Below the pieces are notes generated by a model. The model searched no databases and was not told the origin of the DNA. It saw only the letters and a program-made list of their open reading frames with translations. A stretch of 64,000 bases of DNA, from NCBI RefSeq assembly GCF_004340665.1, contig NZ_SLWO01000002.1, forward strand, positions 243,587 to 307,586. The letters are read 5' to 3'. Of the stretch, positions 25,882 to 35,161 are shown in pieces; positions within the stretch are counted from its first letter, which is position 1, and every line of letters begins with the position of its first letter. This stretch comes from Pedobacter psychrotolerans (GTDB lineage Bacteria; Bacteroidota; Bacteroidia; Sphingobacteriales; Sphingobacteriaceae). Both the position numbers and the translations under genes were made by a program.

Positions 25882-27171
25882 ATGAAATCAATTGTATTTA
25901 CCATTATATTTAGTATCACATTCGGATGTTTTGTCATGGGACAGAAAGCGGTTAAGTCCATAAACTTTGAAGATAGTCTAACCTGGAATCAGATCGCGGA
26001 AAAGGCAAAAAAAGATAATAAATACATTTTTGTTGATTTCAGTACCACCTGGTGTGTACCCTGTAAACGGATGGATGCAGAGGTGTTGAATCAGGATACA
26101 ATAGTTTCCTTTATTAATAAAAACTTTATTTCATCCAGGTATCAATGTGATACGAGCGCCAAGGACAGCCTGCAAACGAAACTCAAATATGCCGATGCTG
26201 CTCGACTAGTCAGGGAACTTCGGGTGGAGGGTTATCCTACGTATATTATCTTGGGGCCAAATTCAGAAGCCGTTCACCGAATTGTAGGGTATAAGAATGC
26301 CGAAGAATTGTTATTGGAATTTAATATGGCATTGAACCCTACCACCCAATACACTGCATTTACTAAAGAATACGACGGTGGCAACAGGGAAGAAGAATTT
26401 CTATCAAAGCTAGTTGATATGAGTATGAGGGTTAATGATTTCGTAAAGTCAAATGAGTACATCAACAGCTACCTGAAAACCCAGAAAAATTTGCTGACCA
26501 GAAAAAATATTGAACTTCTGGTAATCGCTACAAAGAAAAGTAGTGATGTTGGCTTCAAGACCATTTATGCAAATCCAAATCGCGTAGATCAGGTGGCAGG
26601 TAAAGATAAAAGTTCAAATGTCATTTCGAATATTGCATTTAACGAAATCGCAATTCGTTATGTACGCGAAAATGGAATAGCGGATTACAAACCCGAGGCT
26701 ATGATGACAATATATAGCGGGGAGGTAAAAAAGCAAGTAAACTGGGGGGAATTGCAGAAGAAGGTAGTTTCAATTTATCCGGCATTCGCACCTAAAATAA
26801 TGAACTATTCGAAAATCAATTATTTCAGCTGGAATAAGGATTGGGCGCAGATGGTGAAACTGGTAACTAATCAGTTGATTAAAAAATCATTAAGTAATGA
26901 ATTGTTCGAGCGTGCTGCACAAACCTTATTCTTTGAGTGCAATGACAAAAAATTGCTTAATGATGCACTGAGCTGGTATGGAAAGAAGGATTTCCCGGGA
27001 AATCAATATAGTTTCTGGACCAAGGCAGATCTTCTCTTTAAACTGGGACGCGTCAAAGAAGCGGTAGCCGAGTTAAATAAGAATCGAAATGCCCATGATA
27101 AGCATCAAGAACAATCAATTAACGCAGCTATTGTGAAAATTGAGGCAGGCAAAAGCAGATGGGATAATTAA
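25882..27171 (+). CDS. Secreted thioredoxin-family protein
   Basis: About 429 residues from the ATG at 25882; the longer frame starts with a TTG at 25858. A signal peptide (MKSIVFTIIFSITFGCFVMG) sends it to the periplasm. The thioredoxin domain spans residues 30-150, with CVPC (Cys58-Cys61) in FSTTWCVPCKRMD and the cis-Pro in VEGYPTYIIL. The remaining 280 residues are helical and repeat-like, as in other long Bacteroidota thioredoxins. Its CVPC motif could isomerise or reduce disulfides of the Cys-rich peptide. It lies 62 bases after the precursor gene and 33 before the next. Confidence 0.88.
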   Translation: MKSIVFTIIFSITFGCFVMGQKAVKSINFEDSLTWNQIAEKAKKDNKYIFVDFSTTWCVPCKRMDAEVLNQDTIVSFINKNFISSRYQCDTSAKDSLQTKLKYADAARLVRELRVEGYPTYIILGPNSEAVHRIVGYKNAEELLLEFNMALNPTTQYTAFTKEYDGGNREEEFLSKLVDMSMRVNDFVKSNEYINSYLKTQKNLLTRKNIELLVIATKKSSDVGFKTIYANPNRVDQVAGKDKSSNVISNIAFNEIAIRYVRENGIADYKPEAMMTIYSGEVKKQVNWGELQKKVVSIYPAFAPKIMNYSKINYFSWNKDWAQMVKLVTNQLIKKSLSNELFERAAQTLFFECNDKKLLNDALSWYGKKDFPGNQYSFWTKADLLFKLGRVKEAVAELNKNRNAHDKHQEQSINAAIVKIEAGKSRWDN

Positions 27172-27204
27172 CCTTCCGAGTAAAGAAAATGGAACTAACT
27201 AATC

Positions 27205-28068
27205 ATGTTAAATAACACCGCGATGCATAAACCAAAGATTGCTATAATTATCTGTTTTTTTGGGGATTTTCCCTGGTATTTCCCATTTTTTTTACATTCA
27301 TGCAAGTTTAATCCTGATATTGATTTTCTGATATTCACTGATAATGAGTACGATTTTGGCTCACTGCCCAATCTTCGGGCTCAAAAATTATCAATGAACG
27401 AAATTGGAGACCTGGCTTCAAAAAAATTGGGCTTCAAAGTGAATATAGATTTTCCATATAAACTTTGTGATTTCAAGCCGGCTTATGGATTTTTGTTCTC
27501 CGATTATATCAAAGGATACGACTTTTGGGGGCAAAGTGATATCGATATTATATATGGCAATATCAGGGGCTTTATTACAGATGAATTATTAGGCAAATTC
27601 GACTTTATAAGCGTTAGGCATGATTACACAACGGGATGCTTTGCCATCTATAGAAACTGTTATGTTATGAATAGCCTCTTTAAAAAAAGTGCTGATTTTA
27701 TCAAAGTTTTTAGTGAACCTAAGCATTATTGTTTTGATGAATGCAATTTTATGCACGATTCATTGACAGAGGGAAAATCAATTTTTGAGATAGAAACGGA
27801 GATAGAAAGCTTTACTCATGTGGTTCTTAAAGCCGTAAGAGAAGCTGAAATCAATGCACATTTTGATTTTTTACTCATGGAGGGCATTCCAGGTAAAATA
27901 AAATTTGAACAGGGTAAAATTTTTTACGATAACAAACTGGAGGCTATTCTATATCACTTATATTGGTTAAAAAGGGTATATCAACCTCGCAATGTCCCAA
28001 AAGTGATACCAGATGAATACAAGATAAGCCCATCCCGGATATACTTTCGAAACAAACAAATAGCTTAA
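27205..28068 (+). CDS. DUF6625-type putative glycosyltransferase
   Basis: The 287-residue protein has the features of the DUF6625 family: IAIIICFFGDFPWYFPFFLHSC, FLIFTDNEYD, FPYKLCDFKPAYGFLF, and WGQSDIDIIYG. The DID at 112-114 sits where a GT-A fold keeps its metal-binding DxD. A second ATG at 27223 is a possible start. No signal peptide or membrane helix is present, so it acts in the cytoplasm. In this operon it could add a sugar to the precursor peptide, which would make the product a glycopeptide bacteriocin. That is inference; DUF6625 proteins also serve in cell-surface glycan clusters. Confidence 0.75.
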   Translation: MLNNTAMHKPKIAIIICFFGDFPWYFPFFLHSCKFNPDIDFLIFTDNEYDFGSLPNLRAQKLSMNEIGDLASKKLGFKVNIDFPYKLCDFKPAYGFLFSDYIKGYDFWGQSDIDIIYGNIRGFITDELLGKFDFISVRHDYTTGCFAIYRNCYVMNSLFKKSADFIKVFSEPKHYCFDECNFMHDSLTEGKSIFEIETEIESFTHVVLKAVREAEINAHFDFLLMEGIPGKIKFEQGKIFYDNKLEAILYHLYWLKRVYQPRNVPKVIPDEYKISPSRIYFRNKQIA

Positions 28069-28087
28069 CAAATACATTTAGCAAAGA

Positions 28088-28618
28088 ATGTTACTAGATT
28101 CACTTACAGGTCCTTTAGATCGGTTGGACCTTTTCATGATTAATTTACTTCGGTATTTCAGTTTTCATAGTCTTTGCCAAGATGTGCTAATATATTTTCA
28201 CTCACATCCTCATTATCCCAGTATGACCGTAACAGATTATTTAAATGATGTCAACATTTCCAATACCATTCTGGTTGTTGAGAAAACAACCTTTCAATTA
28301 GACCATCTATACCCTTTTATTACCCATTGTAAGGAAAATGATAGGGAATACCTGATGTTGGTTCAAAATTTCAATTCAGGTCAATTTTTGATTGATGGCG
28401 AAGAAATTGAGCACCTTGGGAAAGATGAGTTTTTTAAGAAATGGACAGGACTAATGATTTGTTTAGACGAGGTTACAAAAAATGTTACTTTCAAAGGTAT
28501 TCCCAATGCAATTAAACGCATATTCCTAAAATTTCGACAACAAAGTGAAGTTTCCAGTTCCTCGAACCCTCTTAAGCTAAATCATCATACTCAAACACTT
28601 CACTATATATTGGCATAA
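28088..28618 (+). CDS. Stand-alone C39-like (non-catalytic) domain protein
   Basis: The 176-residue protein shares a pattern with residues 1-130 of the VKOR fusion: HPHYPS (40-45) versus HPEYPS, and EFFKKWTGLMICL versus EFLERWDGIVLHA. No DCGxxC catalytic motif is present. By analogy to degenerate C39 domains, it probably binds the leader of the precursor and presents it to the modifying enzymes or exporter. It begins 19 bases after the DUF6625 gene, and its stop codon touches the start of the exporter gene, so the two are translationally coupled. The C-terminal 40 residues are basic and Ser-rich. Confidence 0.75.
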   Translation: MLLDSLTGPLDRLDLFMINLLRYFSFHSLCQDVLIYFHSHPHYPSMTVTDYLNDVNISNTILVVEKTTFQLDHLYPFITHCKENDREYLMLVQNFNSGQFLIDGEEIEHLGKDEFFKKWTGLMICLDEVTKNVTFKGIPNAIKRIFLKFRQQSEVSSSSNPLKLNHHTQTLHYILA

Positions 28619-30832
28619 ATGCGGAAGTTTCATTTTTACCAGCAGTTGGATCAGATGGACTGTGGGCCTACCTGTCTCAAAATGGTAGCCAAAGCTTATG
28701 GGAAAACCTACAATTTAGAGAAACTACGTAGCATCACTTCGATAAATCGAGAAGGCGTTTCTTTACTTGGTCTTAGTGAAGCTGCCGAATCAATTGGCTT
28801 TAGGACAAACGGGGTGAGGATATCCTTAAAAAAATTAAAGGAGTGTGAGCTTCCCGCGATTTTATTCTGGAATCAATCTCACTTTGTTGTGCTCTATAAA
28901 ACCAAGGCGAGCAGTTCTAAAAATAGCAAAAACGCAAATATTTTCTATATAGCTGACCCAGCTAAAGGACTAATTAACTATTCAGAGGAAGAATTTTCCA
29001 AGTGCTGGGTAGTGGGCCATAATAATTCGGTTGACCATGGTATTGTACTCTTGATGTCTCCGTCACCAGAGTTTTACCACAGAGAAGATGATAAACCCAA
29101 AAAGATTGGGATCAGTTACCTCTTAATTTATTTTTATCCATATAAGAAATTATTTGTTCAGCTTTTGCTGGGTTTGGGGGTGGGCGCTATTTTGCAATTA
29201 ATGTTGCCTTTTCTTACGCAGTCAATTGTCGACGTAGGGATTAATACACGAAACCTGAACTTCATATATATCATCCTTATCGCACAAACGATGTTGATTA
29301 TCGGAAGAATGAGTGTTGATTTTATCCGATCATGGATTCTGCTGCATATCAGTACCAGGGTGAATATATCTATTCTGACTGACTTTCTGATTAAACTCAT
29401 GAAGCTCCCGATGAGCTTCTTTGATACAAAGATGACTGGTGATATTATGCAAAGAATGAGCGACCAACATCGGATTGAATCGTTTTTGACAGGATCGACG
29501 TTAAACGTTATTTTTTCGATGTTCAACCTTGTCTTGTTCAGTTTCGTATTGGCTTATTACAATACCAGCATCTTTTTTATTTTTCTCACCAGCAGTATTC
29601 TCTACGGAATCTGGGTGGTTCTTTTCCTGAAAAAAAGGAGGGATCTTGATTATAAAAAATTTGATTTGTCTTCGAAAAATCAAAGTGAATTGGTACAGCT
29701 TATTTCTGGTATGCAGGAGATAAAGCTAAATAATTGTGAAAGACAGAAACGCTGGGCCTGGGAAAGCATTCAAGCGGGTTTGTTTAGATTCAATGTAAAA
29801 AATCTAGCACTTGGACAATATCAGCAGGCCGGAACATTTTTTATCAATGAGAGCAAAAATGTGTTAATTACATTCTTGGTAGCAAAATCTGTGATTGATG
29901 GTCAAATGACCTTGGGTGCCATGATGGCTGTTCAATACATTATCGGGCAGTTAAATAGTCCAATTGAACAAATGTTAAATTTCATACAACAATTACAGGA
30001 CGCGAAGATATCGCTGGAAAGGTTAAATGAAATCAGAGATATTACAAATGAAGAACCAGAGGGAAAATCCTTTATGAGCGAACTTCCGATCGGGAAGGAT
30101 ATTACACTAAATGACTTATCTTTTACTTATCCAGGTGCAGGTAATGACCCTGTGTTATCAAATATCAATCTGACTATACCAGAAGGGAAGACTACGGCGA
30201 TAGTGGGAATGAGCGGAAGTGGAAAAACAACTATTCTTAAATTGTTACTCCGGTTTTATGAGCCGCAATATGGTGATATAAAAGTAGACCATACTTATCT
30301 TAGCCAAATCAGCTTTCGTTTCTGGAGAGGTATATGTGGTGTTGTGATGCAGGACGGCTTTATCTTTTCTGATAATATTGTCCGAAACATCGCAGTGGGT
30401 GATGAGTACCCAGATCAGGAAAAACTAAAGAAAGCCATTCATGTTGCTAATATCACGGACTTTATCCGTAGCCTACCTTTAGGTTTAAATACCAGAATAG
30501 GTGCTGAAGGGAACGGAATCAGCCAAGGACAAAGGCAAAGAATCCTAATCGCGAGAGCAGTATATAAAAATCCCGAATATATATTTTTTGATGAAGCTAC
30601 AAATGCTTTGGACGCTATAAATGAAAAGGTCATCATGGAAAATTTAGAAGCTTTTTTTAAAGGTAGAACAGTTGTGATCGTTGCTCACCGCTTAAGCACA
30701 GTTAAGAATGCTGATAATATCATCGTGATGAAAAATGGTATTATAACGGAACAGGGTACGCATGCAGAACTTACCAGTAAGCGAGGAGATTATTTTGAAT
30801 TGGTTAAAAATCAGTTGGAATTAGGAGCTTGA
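28619..30832 (+). CDS. Peptidase C39 ABC exporter (PCAT) for the precursor peptide
   Basis: The 737-residue protein has all three PCAT parts. Residues 1-145 are a complete C39 peptidase: Gln9, Cys15 in QMDCGPTCL, His88 in QSHFVV and Asp113 in IADPAKG. Residues 165-450 are a six-helix ABC membrane domain. Residues 490-737 are the ATPase, with Walker A GMSGSGKTT (530-538), signature ISQGQRQR, Walker B IFFDEATNAL and a switch His in VAHRLS. Such exporters remove double-glycine leaders and send the core out. The gene directly follows the stand-alone C39-like gene and is 3 bases from the HlyD gene. Confidence 0.96.
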   Translation: MRKFHFYQQLDQMDCGPTCLKMVAKAYGKTYNLEKLRSITSINREGVSLLGLSEAAESIGFRTNGVRISLKKLKECELPAILFWNQSHFVVLYKTKASSSKNSKNANIFYIADPAKGLINYSEEEFSKCWVVGHNNSVDHGIVLLMSPSPEFYHREDDKPKKIGISYLLIYFYPYKKLFVQLLLGLGVGAILQLMLPFLTQSIVDVGINTRNLNFIYIILIAQTMLIIGRMSVDFIRSWILLHISTRVNISILTDFLIKLMKLPMSFFDTKMTGDIMQRMSDQHRIESFLTGSTLNVIFSMFNLVLFSFVLAYYNTSIFFIFLTSSILYGIWVVLFLKKRRDLDYKKFDLSSKNQSELVQLISGMQEIKLNNCERQKRWAWESIQAGLFRFNVKNLALGQYQQAGTFFINESKNVLITFLVAKSVIDGQMTLGAMMAVQYIIGQLNSPIEQMLNFIQQLQDAKISLERLNEIRDITNEEPEGKSFMSELPIGKDITLNDLSFTYPGAGNDPVLSNINLTIPEGKTTAIVGMSGSGKTTILKLLLRFYEPQYGDIKVDHTYLSQISFRFWRGICGVVMQDGFIFSDNIVRNIAVGDEYPDQEKLKKAIHVANITDFIRSLPLGLNTRIGAEGNGISQGQRQRILIARAVYKNPEYIFFDEATNALDAINEKVIMENLEAFFKGRTVVIVAHRLSTVKNADNIIVMKNGIITEQGTHAELTSKRGDYFELVKNQLELGA

Positions 30833-30835
30833 CAT

Positions 30836-32110
30836 ATGCCACAAGAAATCATATTTCAGGAAAGTAACAGCGAAGACGTTGAGGAGATTATCACTGCCGT
30901 GCCGCCTTGGATTCTCCGTTGGGGAATTACAGTTTTCTTTATTATCCTTGTAGGGATTGTGGTACTTTCTTCATGGATAAAATACCCAGACGTGGTGAAT
31001 ACTAAACTAATCGTCAACTCTTCAAACGCTCCTAAGCAGGTTCTTGCGCGTCATAGTGGAAAACTTATAGCGCTCCTCGTGAACAACGGTGACTTTGTGA
31101 AACAATCTCAACCACTTGCTTTTATAGAAAGCACAGCCCAGCATAAAGATGTGTTGTTATTAAATCAGCAATTAAAGAAAATTAGACTAAACCTTCCAAT
31201 ATCAGCCTCTAATATTAATCTTCCAGAAAATTTAGATTTAGGGGAATTACAAACTAGCTACCAGAGTTTTTTTCAGCAATACCTCCAATTTCAATCTACG
31301 CAAAAAAATGGATACTATCTTGGTAAGCTTCAATATTTGGAGAGGGATCTGCTTGATATCAAAAAAATTAAGAATCAGATCATCAAACAGAAAGAGATCC
31401 AATCCCAGCAATTCTTTAATGATGAGCAGGAATTCCAGGCATATAGAAAACTATATAATAATAAGGTAATCTCCAGAAGCGAATACATTCAGCAAGAAAA
31501 CAAGTATTTATCTGCTAAGCTACCACTTCAGCAAGCTGAAACCTCAATACTTACGAATGCAAGCATTTATATCTCGAAGCAAAAAGAACTACTTGATTTA
31601 AGACATACAATAATAGAAGAACGGGCGAAATTTGACCAGTCTTTGAGACAGTGCATTAGCGAGAGTGACCAATGGATAAAAGATTATATACTAATGGCAC
31701 CATCGGATGGTAAAGTCACCTTTTCAGGAATGATCCAGGTAAATCAAAATATCATGATCAATCAAGACGTCTTTATTGTCAATCCTGGAAACACTGATTA
31801 TTTTGGAGTGGTACATATTCCTCAATACAACATGGGGAAAATTAGCTTGGGGCAACGGGCACTGGTTAAGCTGAAAAGTTATCCCTATGAGCAATACGGC
31901 ATGATCAAAGGAAAATTAACCTACGTGTCAGAAGTTGCAGTACAAGACAGTGTTTTTATGGCCAAGATTAGTTTTGATAATGTTGAAAATAAGGAGCCTG
32001 CAAGAAAAATTATCCTAAGGAATGGTATGCAAGCCGATGTGGAAATAGTAACTGAAGAAAGCTCGCTCCTGCAAAAAGTATTCTTGAATATTTTGAAACT
32101 AATCAAATAA
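30836..32110 (+). CDS. HlyD-family periplasmic adaptor of the peptide exporter
   Basis: The 424-residue protein has one N-terminal membrane helix (WGITVFFIILVGIVVLSSWI), then a lipoyl-like half (KLIALLVNNGDFVKQSQPLAFI), a long coiled coil around residues 120-270 (QKEIQSQQFFNDEQEFQAYR), a second lipoyl half and a beta-barrel region (YEQYGMIKGKLTYVSEVA). This is the usual plan of adaptors that join an inner-membrane exporter to a TolC-like channel. It is the last gene of the operon and starts three bases after the PCAT stop. No TolC gene is in the window. Confidence 0.94.
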   Translation: MPQEIIFQESNSEDVEEIITAVPPWILRWGITVFFIILVGIVVLSSWIKYPDVVNTKLIVNSSNAPKQVLARHSGKLIALLVNNGDFVKQSQPLAFIESTAQHKDVLLLNQQLKKIRLNLPISASNINLPENLDLGELQTSYQSFFQQYLQFQSTQKNGYYLGKLQYLERDLLDIKKIKNQIIKQKEIQSQQFFNDEQEFQAYRKLYNNKVISRSEYIQQENKYLSAKLPLQQAETSILTNASIYISKQKELLDLRHTIIEERAKFDQSLRQCISESDQWIKDYILMAPSDGKVTFSGMIQVNQNIMINQDVFIVNPGNTDYFGVVHIPQYNMGKISLGQRALVKLKSYPYEQYGMIKGKLTYVSEVAVQDSVFMAKISFDNVENKEPARKIILRNGMQADVEIVTEESSLLQKVFLNILKLIK

Positions 32111-32192
32111 ATAGGCTTGAATTAAATTGCTTGATGAGAAATCAGATTTTCTCCATCACTCTGAAAATATAAGGATTGAATTTAACAATTTT

Positions 32193-32456
32193 ATGTTTGT
32201 CAAAATTATCGAAGCATGTAGGTTAGTTCTGTCGATCATTGCTGATTATCTTTTTATCGATTTGCATTGAGATGCTGAAACATTCTTCTCCGCTGAGGTG
32301 CGCGATATCGAGGGCCAGGTGAAGCAATTTCTGCTTTTGGCTTTGATGCAATAATTACGTAAACCTAATGAATTCAATAAAAAGCTAGTAGAGATGATGG
32401 ATTTGGGAATTCCAATACGGTTAGTGGATGATAGGGCAGCATGGGTTATAGTATGA
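32193..32456 (+). pseudogene. Relic of an unidentified gene
   Basis: A protein-like frame carries in-frame stops at 32268-32270 and 32352-32354. The segments between read DAETFFSAEVRDIEGQVK and EFNKKLVEMMDLGIPIRL. A further coding-like stretch (KVQTMLHETGWQVEYCHVW) follows near 32620-32750 in another frame. The parts look like one gene disrupted by stops and frameshifts. I do not recognise the family. Confidence 0.4.
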
Positions 32457-33074
32457 TCCTCGCTATTGGCGTGTTTTTAAAGGATAGTAAGGGAATTCCG
32501 TTAAATAGCAAAAATAACCATAACCAAAAACCAGTGGGGCGCAATAGTCACTTCTTCTTTCTTCAAAATTTTCCTAATGATAGCAGGCTAAATAAGAATT
32601 CTAAGAGAAGCTCCACCAATATTTCCATAAAATTAAAGTACAAACTATGCTACATGAAACAGGGTGGCAGGTAGAGTATTGTCATGTATGGCATCTATTT
32701 GACAAGATGGAGCCGTCACGCATTCAATCCCTTAGTTTAAATATGGGATTTAATTAACTGTAATAAAAATCCTAGATGTGTATTACAAATATAGGTTCTA
32801 GCTAGTTAGCTTGAAAAATGTACTTTTTGAAAAACATAAGGGGTATTCAATCTTATTACTGTATCACTAAAACGTATCTCTGTGAATTTAATAAACTTTG
32901 TTTTGTGGTACAAGTTTTTGGGAAACTGAGGTTGTAGAACAATGATTCAGCCCCAAACAGATTTCAGAATCTCATAAAACCACCGTTTTAAGGACATGAA
33001 ATTAGCAGGCTGCAGCAAAATTATTTATACTAAGATGCCACTCCTTCGCAAGTAGTATGCAATATAAACAAAAA

Positions 33075-33100
33075 GGCTGTCTCAAATACTCGAAACAGCC
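33075..33100 (-). terminator. Terminator hairpin for the minus-strand gene at 33122
   Basis: GGCTGTCTC (33075-33083) and GAAACAGCC (33092-33100) form a stem with one weak pair, preceded on the plus strand by AAAA, which reads as a U-run on the minus transcript. It is 22 bases beyond the stop codon. Confidence 0.6.
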
Positions 33101-33121
33101 AACTAAACATTGTATTAGATG

Positions 33122-33652
33122 TTAATCAAAAAAAGGTATGTAATGAGCCGTATTTGTCCAATTACCATTTTTCTTTTCAAAGAAAAAGAAAACGGTTGAT
33201 TGTGCAATATGATTAGAAGTTCTACTATAAACTACAAATGCCCTGGTATCATCTGGGGAAAACTGAACTAGACTAAAACAAATCTCTTCTCCTTTCTTTT
33301 TTTCGCTGATCATTTTTTTACCGTTAATAGATTTTGAAAGCGAAATTTTTTTCCAGTCTTTTGAATAAGAATGTGATTGTATCTGCTTTAAATAATTCCA
33401 TTTTCCATTCATCAATATAGTTAAAGAATCGTCCTTTTTTTCTCCTTCAAAATTTGTTAAATACTGATCAAAATTTGATAATAATTGCTCACTGATCAAA
33501 ACAGATTTAGGTCGAACTTCATCTACATATACTATATCAATAATTTTATTTATAATTATGCTTTGATCCTTTAATTCACTTTTTTTCTGTATTGAACTGC
33601 AATGGAAACATGAGGTTATTGCTATACTATGGATTAGGGTTTTCATAGACAT
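33122..33652 (-). CDS. Probable secreted or lipid-anchored protein of unknown function
   Basis: The 176-residue protein starts MSMKTLIHSIAITSCFHCSS; the Cys near residue 15-18 could be a lipobox, though the hydrophobic stretch is short. An alternative ATG is at 33646. The body is Lys/Ser-rich with a repeated aromatic run (STVFFFFEKKNGNW) and ends TAHYIPFFD. No known domain is seen. It is divergent from a serine hydrolase gene 69 bases away, so they may share a control region. Moderately sure it is a real gene because it has its own terminator. Confidence 0.55.
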   Translation of the reverse strand: MSMKTLIHSIAITSCFHCSSIQKKSELKDQSIIINKIIDIVYVDEVRPKSVLISEQLLSNFDQYLTNFEGEKKDDSLTILMNGKWNYLKQIQSHSYSKDWKKISLSKSINGKKMISEKKKGEEICFSLVQFSPDDTRAFVVYSRTSNHIAQSTVFFFFEKKNGNWTNTAHYIPFFD

Positions 33653-33721
33653 TCTTTTTTACCAATGGAGCATGTTTATGGCTGATATATATAAGTTACA
33701 GGCAATTCTAATGAACACACT

Positions 33722-34822
33722 ATGAGAAGAACATTTTTACTAATTACAATTGGATTGTTATCATTTAATCTCACATTTGGTCAATCTAAGCAAAATAAGC
33801 AACTTGACAGTTTATTTAACTCTCTTTTTAAGCAGAAAATGTTCAATGGAAATGTGCTGATTGCAGACAAAGGGAAAATCATATTTGAAAAAAGTTATGG
33901 CCTCGCTAATGAGAAAACCGAGCAAAAAATTAATAACCAGACAATATTTGAGTTGGCATCTGTTTCCAAACAATTTACTGCTATGGGAATTGTTTTGTTG
34001 GAAAAACAAGGAAAACTGAACTATGACGACAACATTTCAAAGTATATTCCTGAACTAAGTTTCTACGGAAACATCAGCATAAAAAACCTACTGAATCACA
34101 CGGGTGGGCTTCCAGACTATATAGAGATTTTTGAAAATAAGTGGGACAAAACAAAATTTGCTACGAATCAAGATATTGTAAATATTTTTGCAAAATATAG
34201 ACCAAAAGTTATTTTTCAACCAGGCGAAAAATATGAGTACAGCGATACTGGCTATACTTTACTAGGGTTGATAATAGAAAAAGTATCGAAAAAGACATTT
34301 GGCCAATTTCTGAGTGAAAACATCTTTCAACCCTTAAAAATGAAAAATACTTTTATTTATAGAAGTAGATTTGAACCAAAAAAAATAGAAAATTATGCCC
34401 TTGGTTATGTCACAGATAGTTTAGGGCACAAAGTGCTTCCCGATAGTTTTGGAAAAGAATTTTACACGTATTATCTAGATGGAATCGTGGGTGATGGAAC
34501 AGTAAACTCAACAACAGAGGACTTATTAAAATGGGACAGAGCACTTTATACCGATAAATTGATAGATTCTAAAGATAAAGAACTCATATTTAATTCTGCA
34601 AAAACCAAAGATGGAAAAGAGACTAATTATGGATTTGGGTGGTTCATAGGGAATTCTAAAAAATACGGCAAAATCGTCTATCATACTGGAGGTTGGCCAG
34701 GATATTCAACTTTTATAGAAAGGCATTTGGACAACGACAAAACGATCATAATGCTTCAAAATAATTCGGATTCAAAAATAAATTCATCTTTGCAAAAGGT
34801 AAGAACGATATTATATCATTAA
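33722..34822 (+). CDS. Secreted beta-lactamase-like serine hydrolase
   Basis: The 366-residue protein starts with a signal peptide (MRRTFLLITIGLLSFNLTFG). It has the PF00144 motifs SVSKQF (SxxK), YSDTGY (YxN with Asp instead of Asn) and YHTGGW (HTG). The length is that of a single acyl-serine hydrolase domain with no extension, unlike the longer homologue at 8872. The Asp for Asn change occurs in some members and need not inactivate it. The substrate is unknown. It is divergent from the small protein gene. Confidence 0.9.
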   Translation: MRRTFLLITIGLLSFNLTFGQSKQNKQLDSLFNSLFKQKMFNGNVLIADKGKIIFEKSYGLANEKTEQKINNQTIFELASVSKQFTAMGIVLLEKQGKLNYDDNISKYIPELSFYGNISIKNLLNHTGGLPDYIEIFENKWDKTKFATNQDIVNIFAKYRPKVIFQPGEKYEYSDTGYTLLGLIIEKVSKKTFGQFLSENIFQPLKMKNTFIYRSRFEPKKIENYALGYVTDSLGHKVLPDSFGKEFYTYYLDGIVGDGTVNSTTEDLLKWDRALYTDKLIDSKDKELIFNSAKTKDGKETNYGFGWFIGNSKKYGKIVYHTGGWPGYSTFIERHLDNDKTIIMLQNNSDSKINSSLQKVRTILYH

Positions 34823-35161
34823 TCTTAAAAAAAGAAATCTGAAAATCTGCTACACATTGGTTTGAAGAATGGAAAAAACCATACAGATGTAAGCTTCACC
34901 GAAATGAACCAAATAAAAATAGAAAAAAGACACTATTTTTAATTAACAATTATAAAAACAACACTATTTACGCAGGAACAGATTGTCTATATGTTGAAGC
35001 AACAGAAACAAGGGGTTAAGCAATAAACCATTCAAATGGCACTTACATACACATGATGAATTGAACTTTTACATAAAAAAGGCCACCTCATATATAGAGA
35101 CAGCCTTAATTAAATAGTAACCTATAAGGTTTTTAAACCTTATAGGTTGATGTGAATTGAT
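34823..35161. other. Intergenic region with two hairpins
   Basis: The gap lies between two convergent genes. It contains a GGCC-type hairpin near 35080-35106 and the palindrome at 35119-35148. No gene is seen. Confidence 0.5.
35119..35148. repeat. Palindromic hairpin, second copy of the 6271-6301 repeat
   Basis: The arms AACCTATAAGGTTT and AAACCTTATAGGTT pair perfectly around a short centre. It lies 14 bases beyond the azoreductase stop, so it may serve as terminator. Confidence 0.6.

Larger units (their letters stand above)
32111..33121. other. Long non-coding stretch after the peptide operon
   Basis: About 1 kb without an intact gene: the relic at 32193-32456, coding-like debris to about 32755, then AT-rich sequence. 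The hairpin at 33075-33100 closes the region. Confidence 0.5.

Noticed and set aside
32441..32674. Plus-strand frame of 77 residues
   Set aside because: It crosses the decayed region in a different frame from the coding-like pieces and has low-complexity content.
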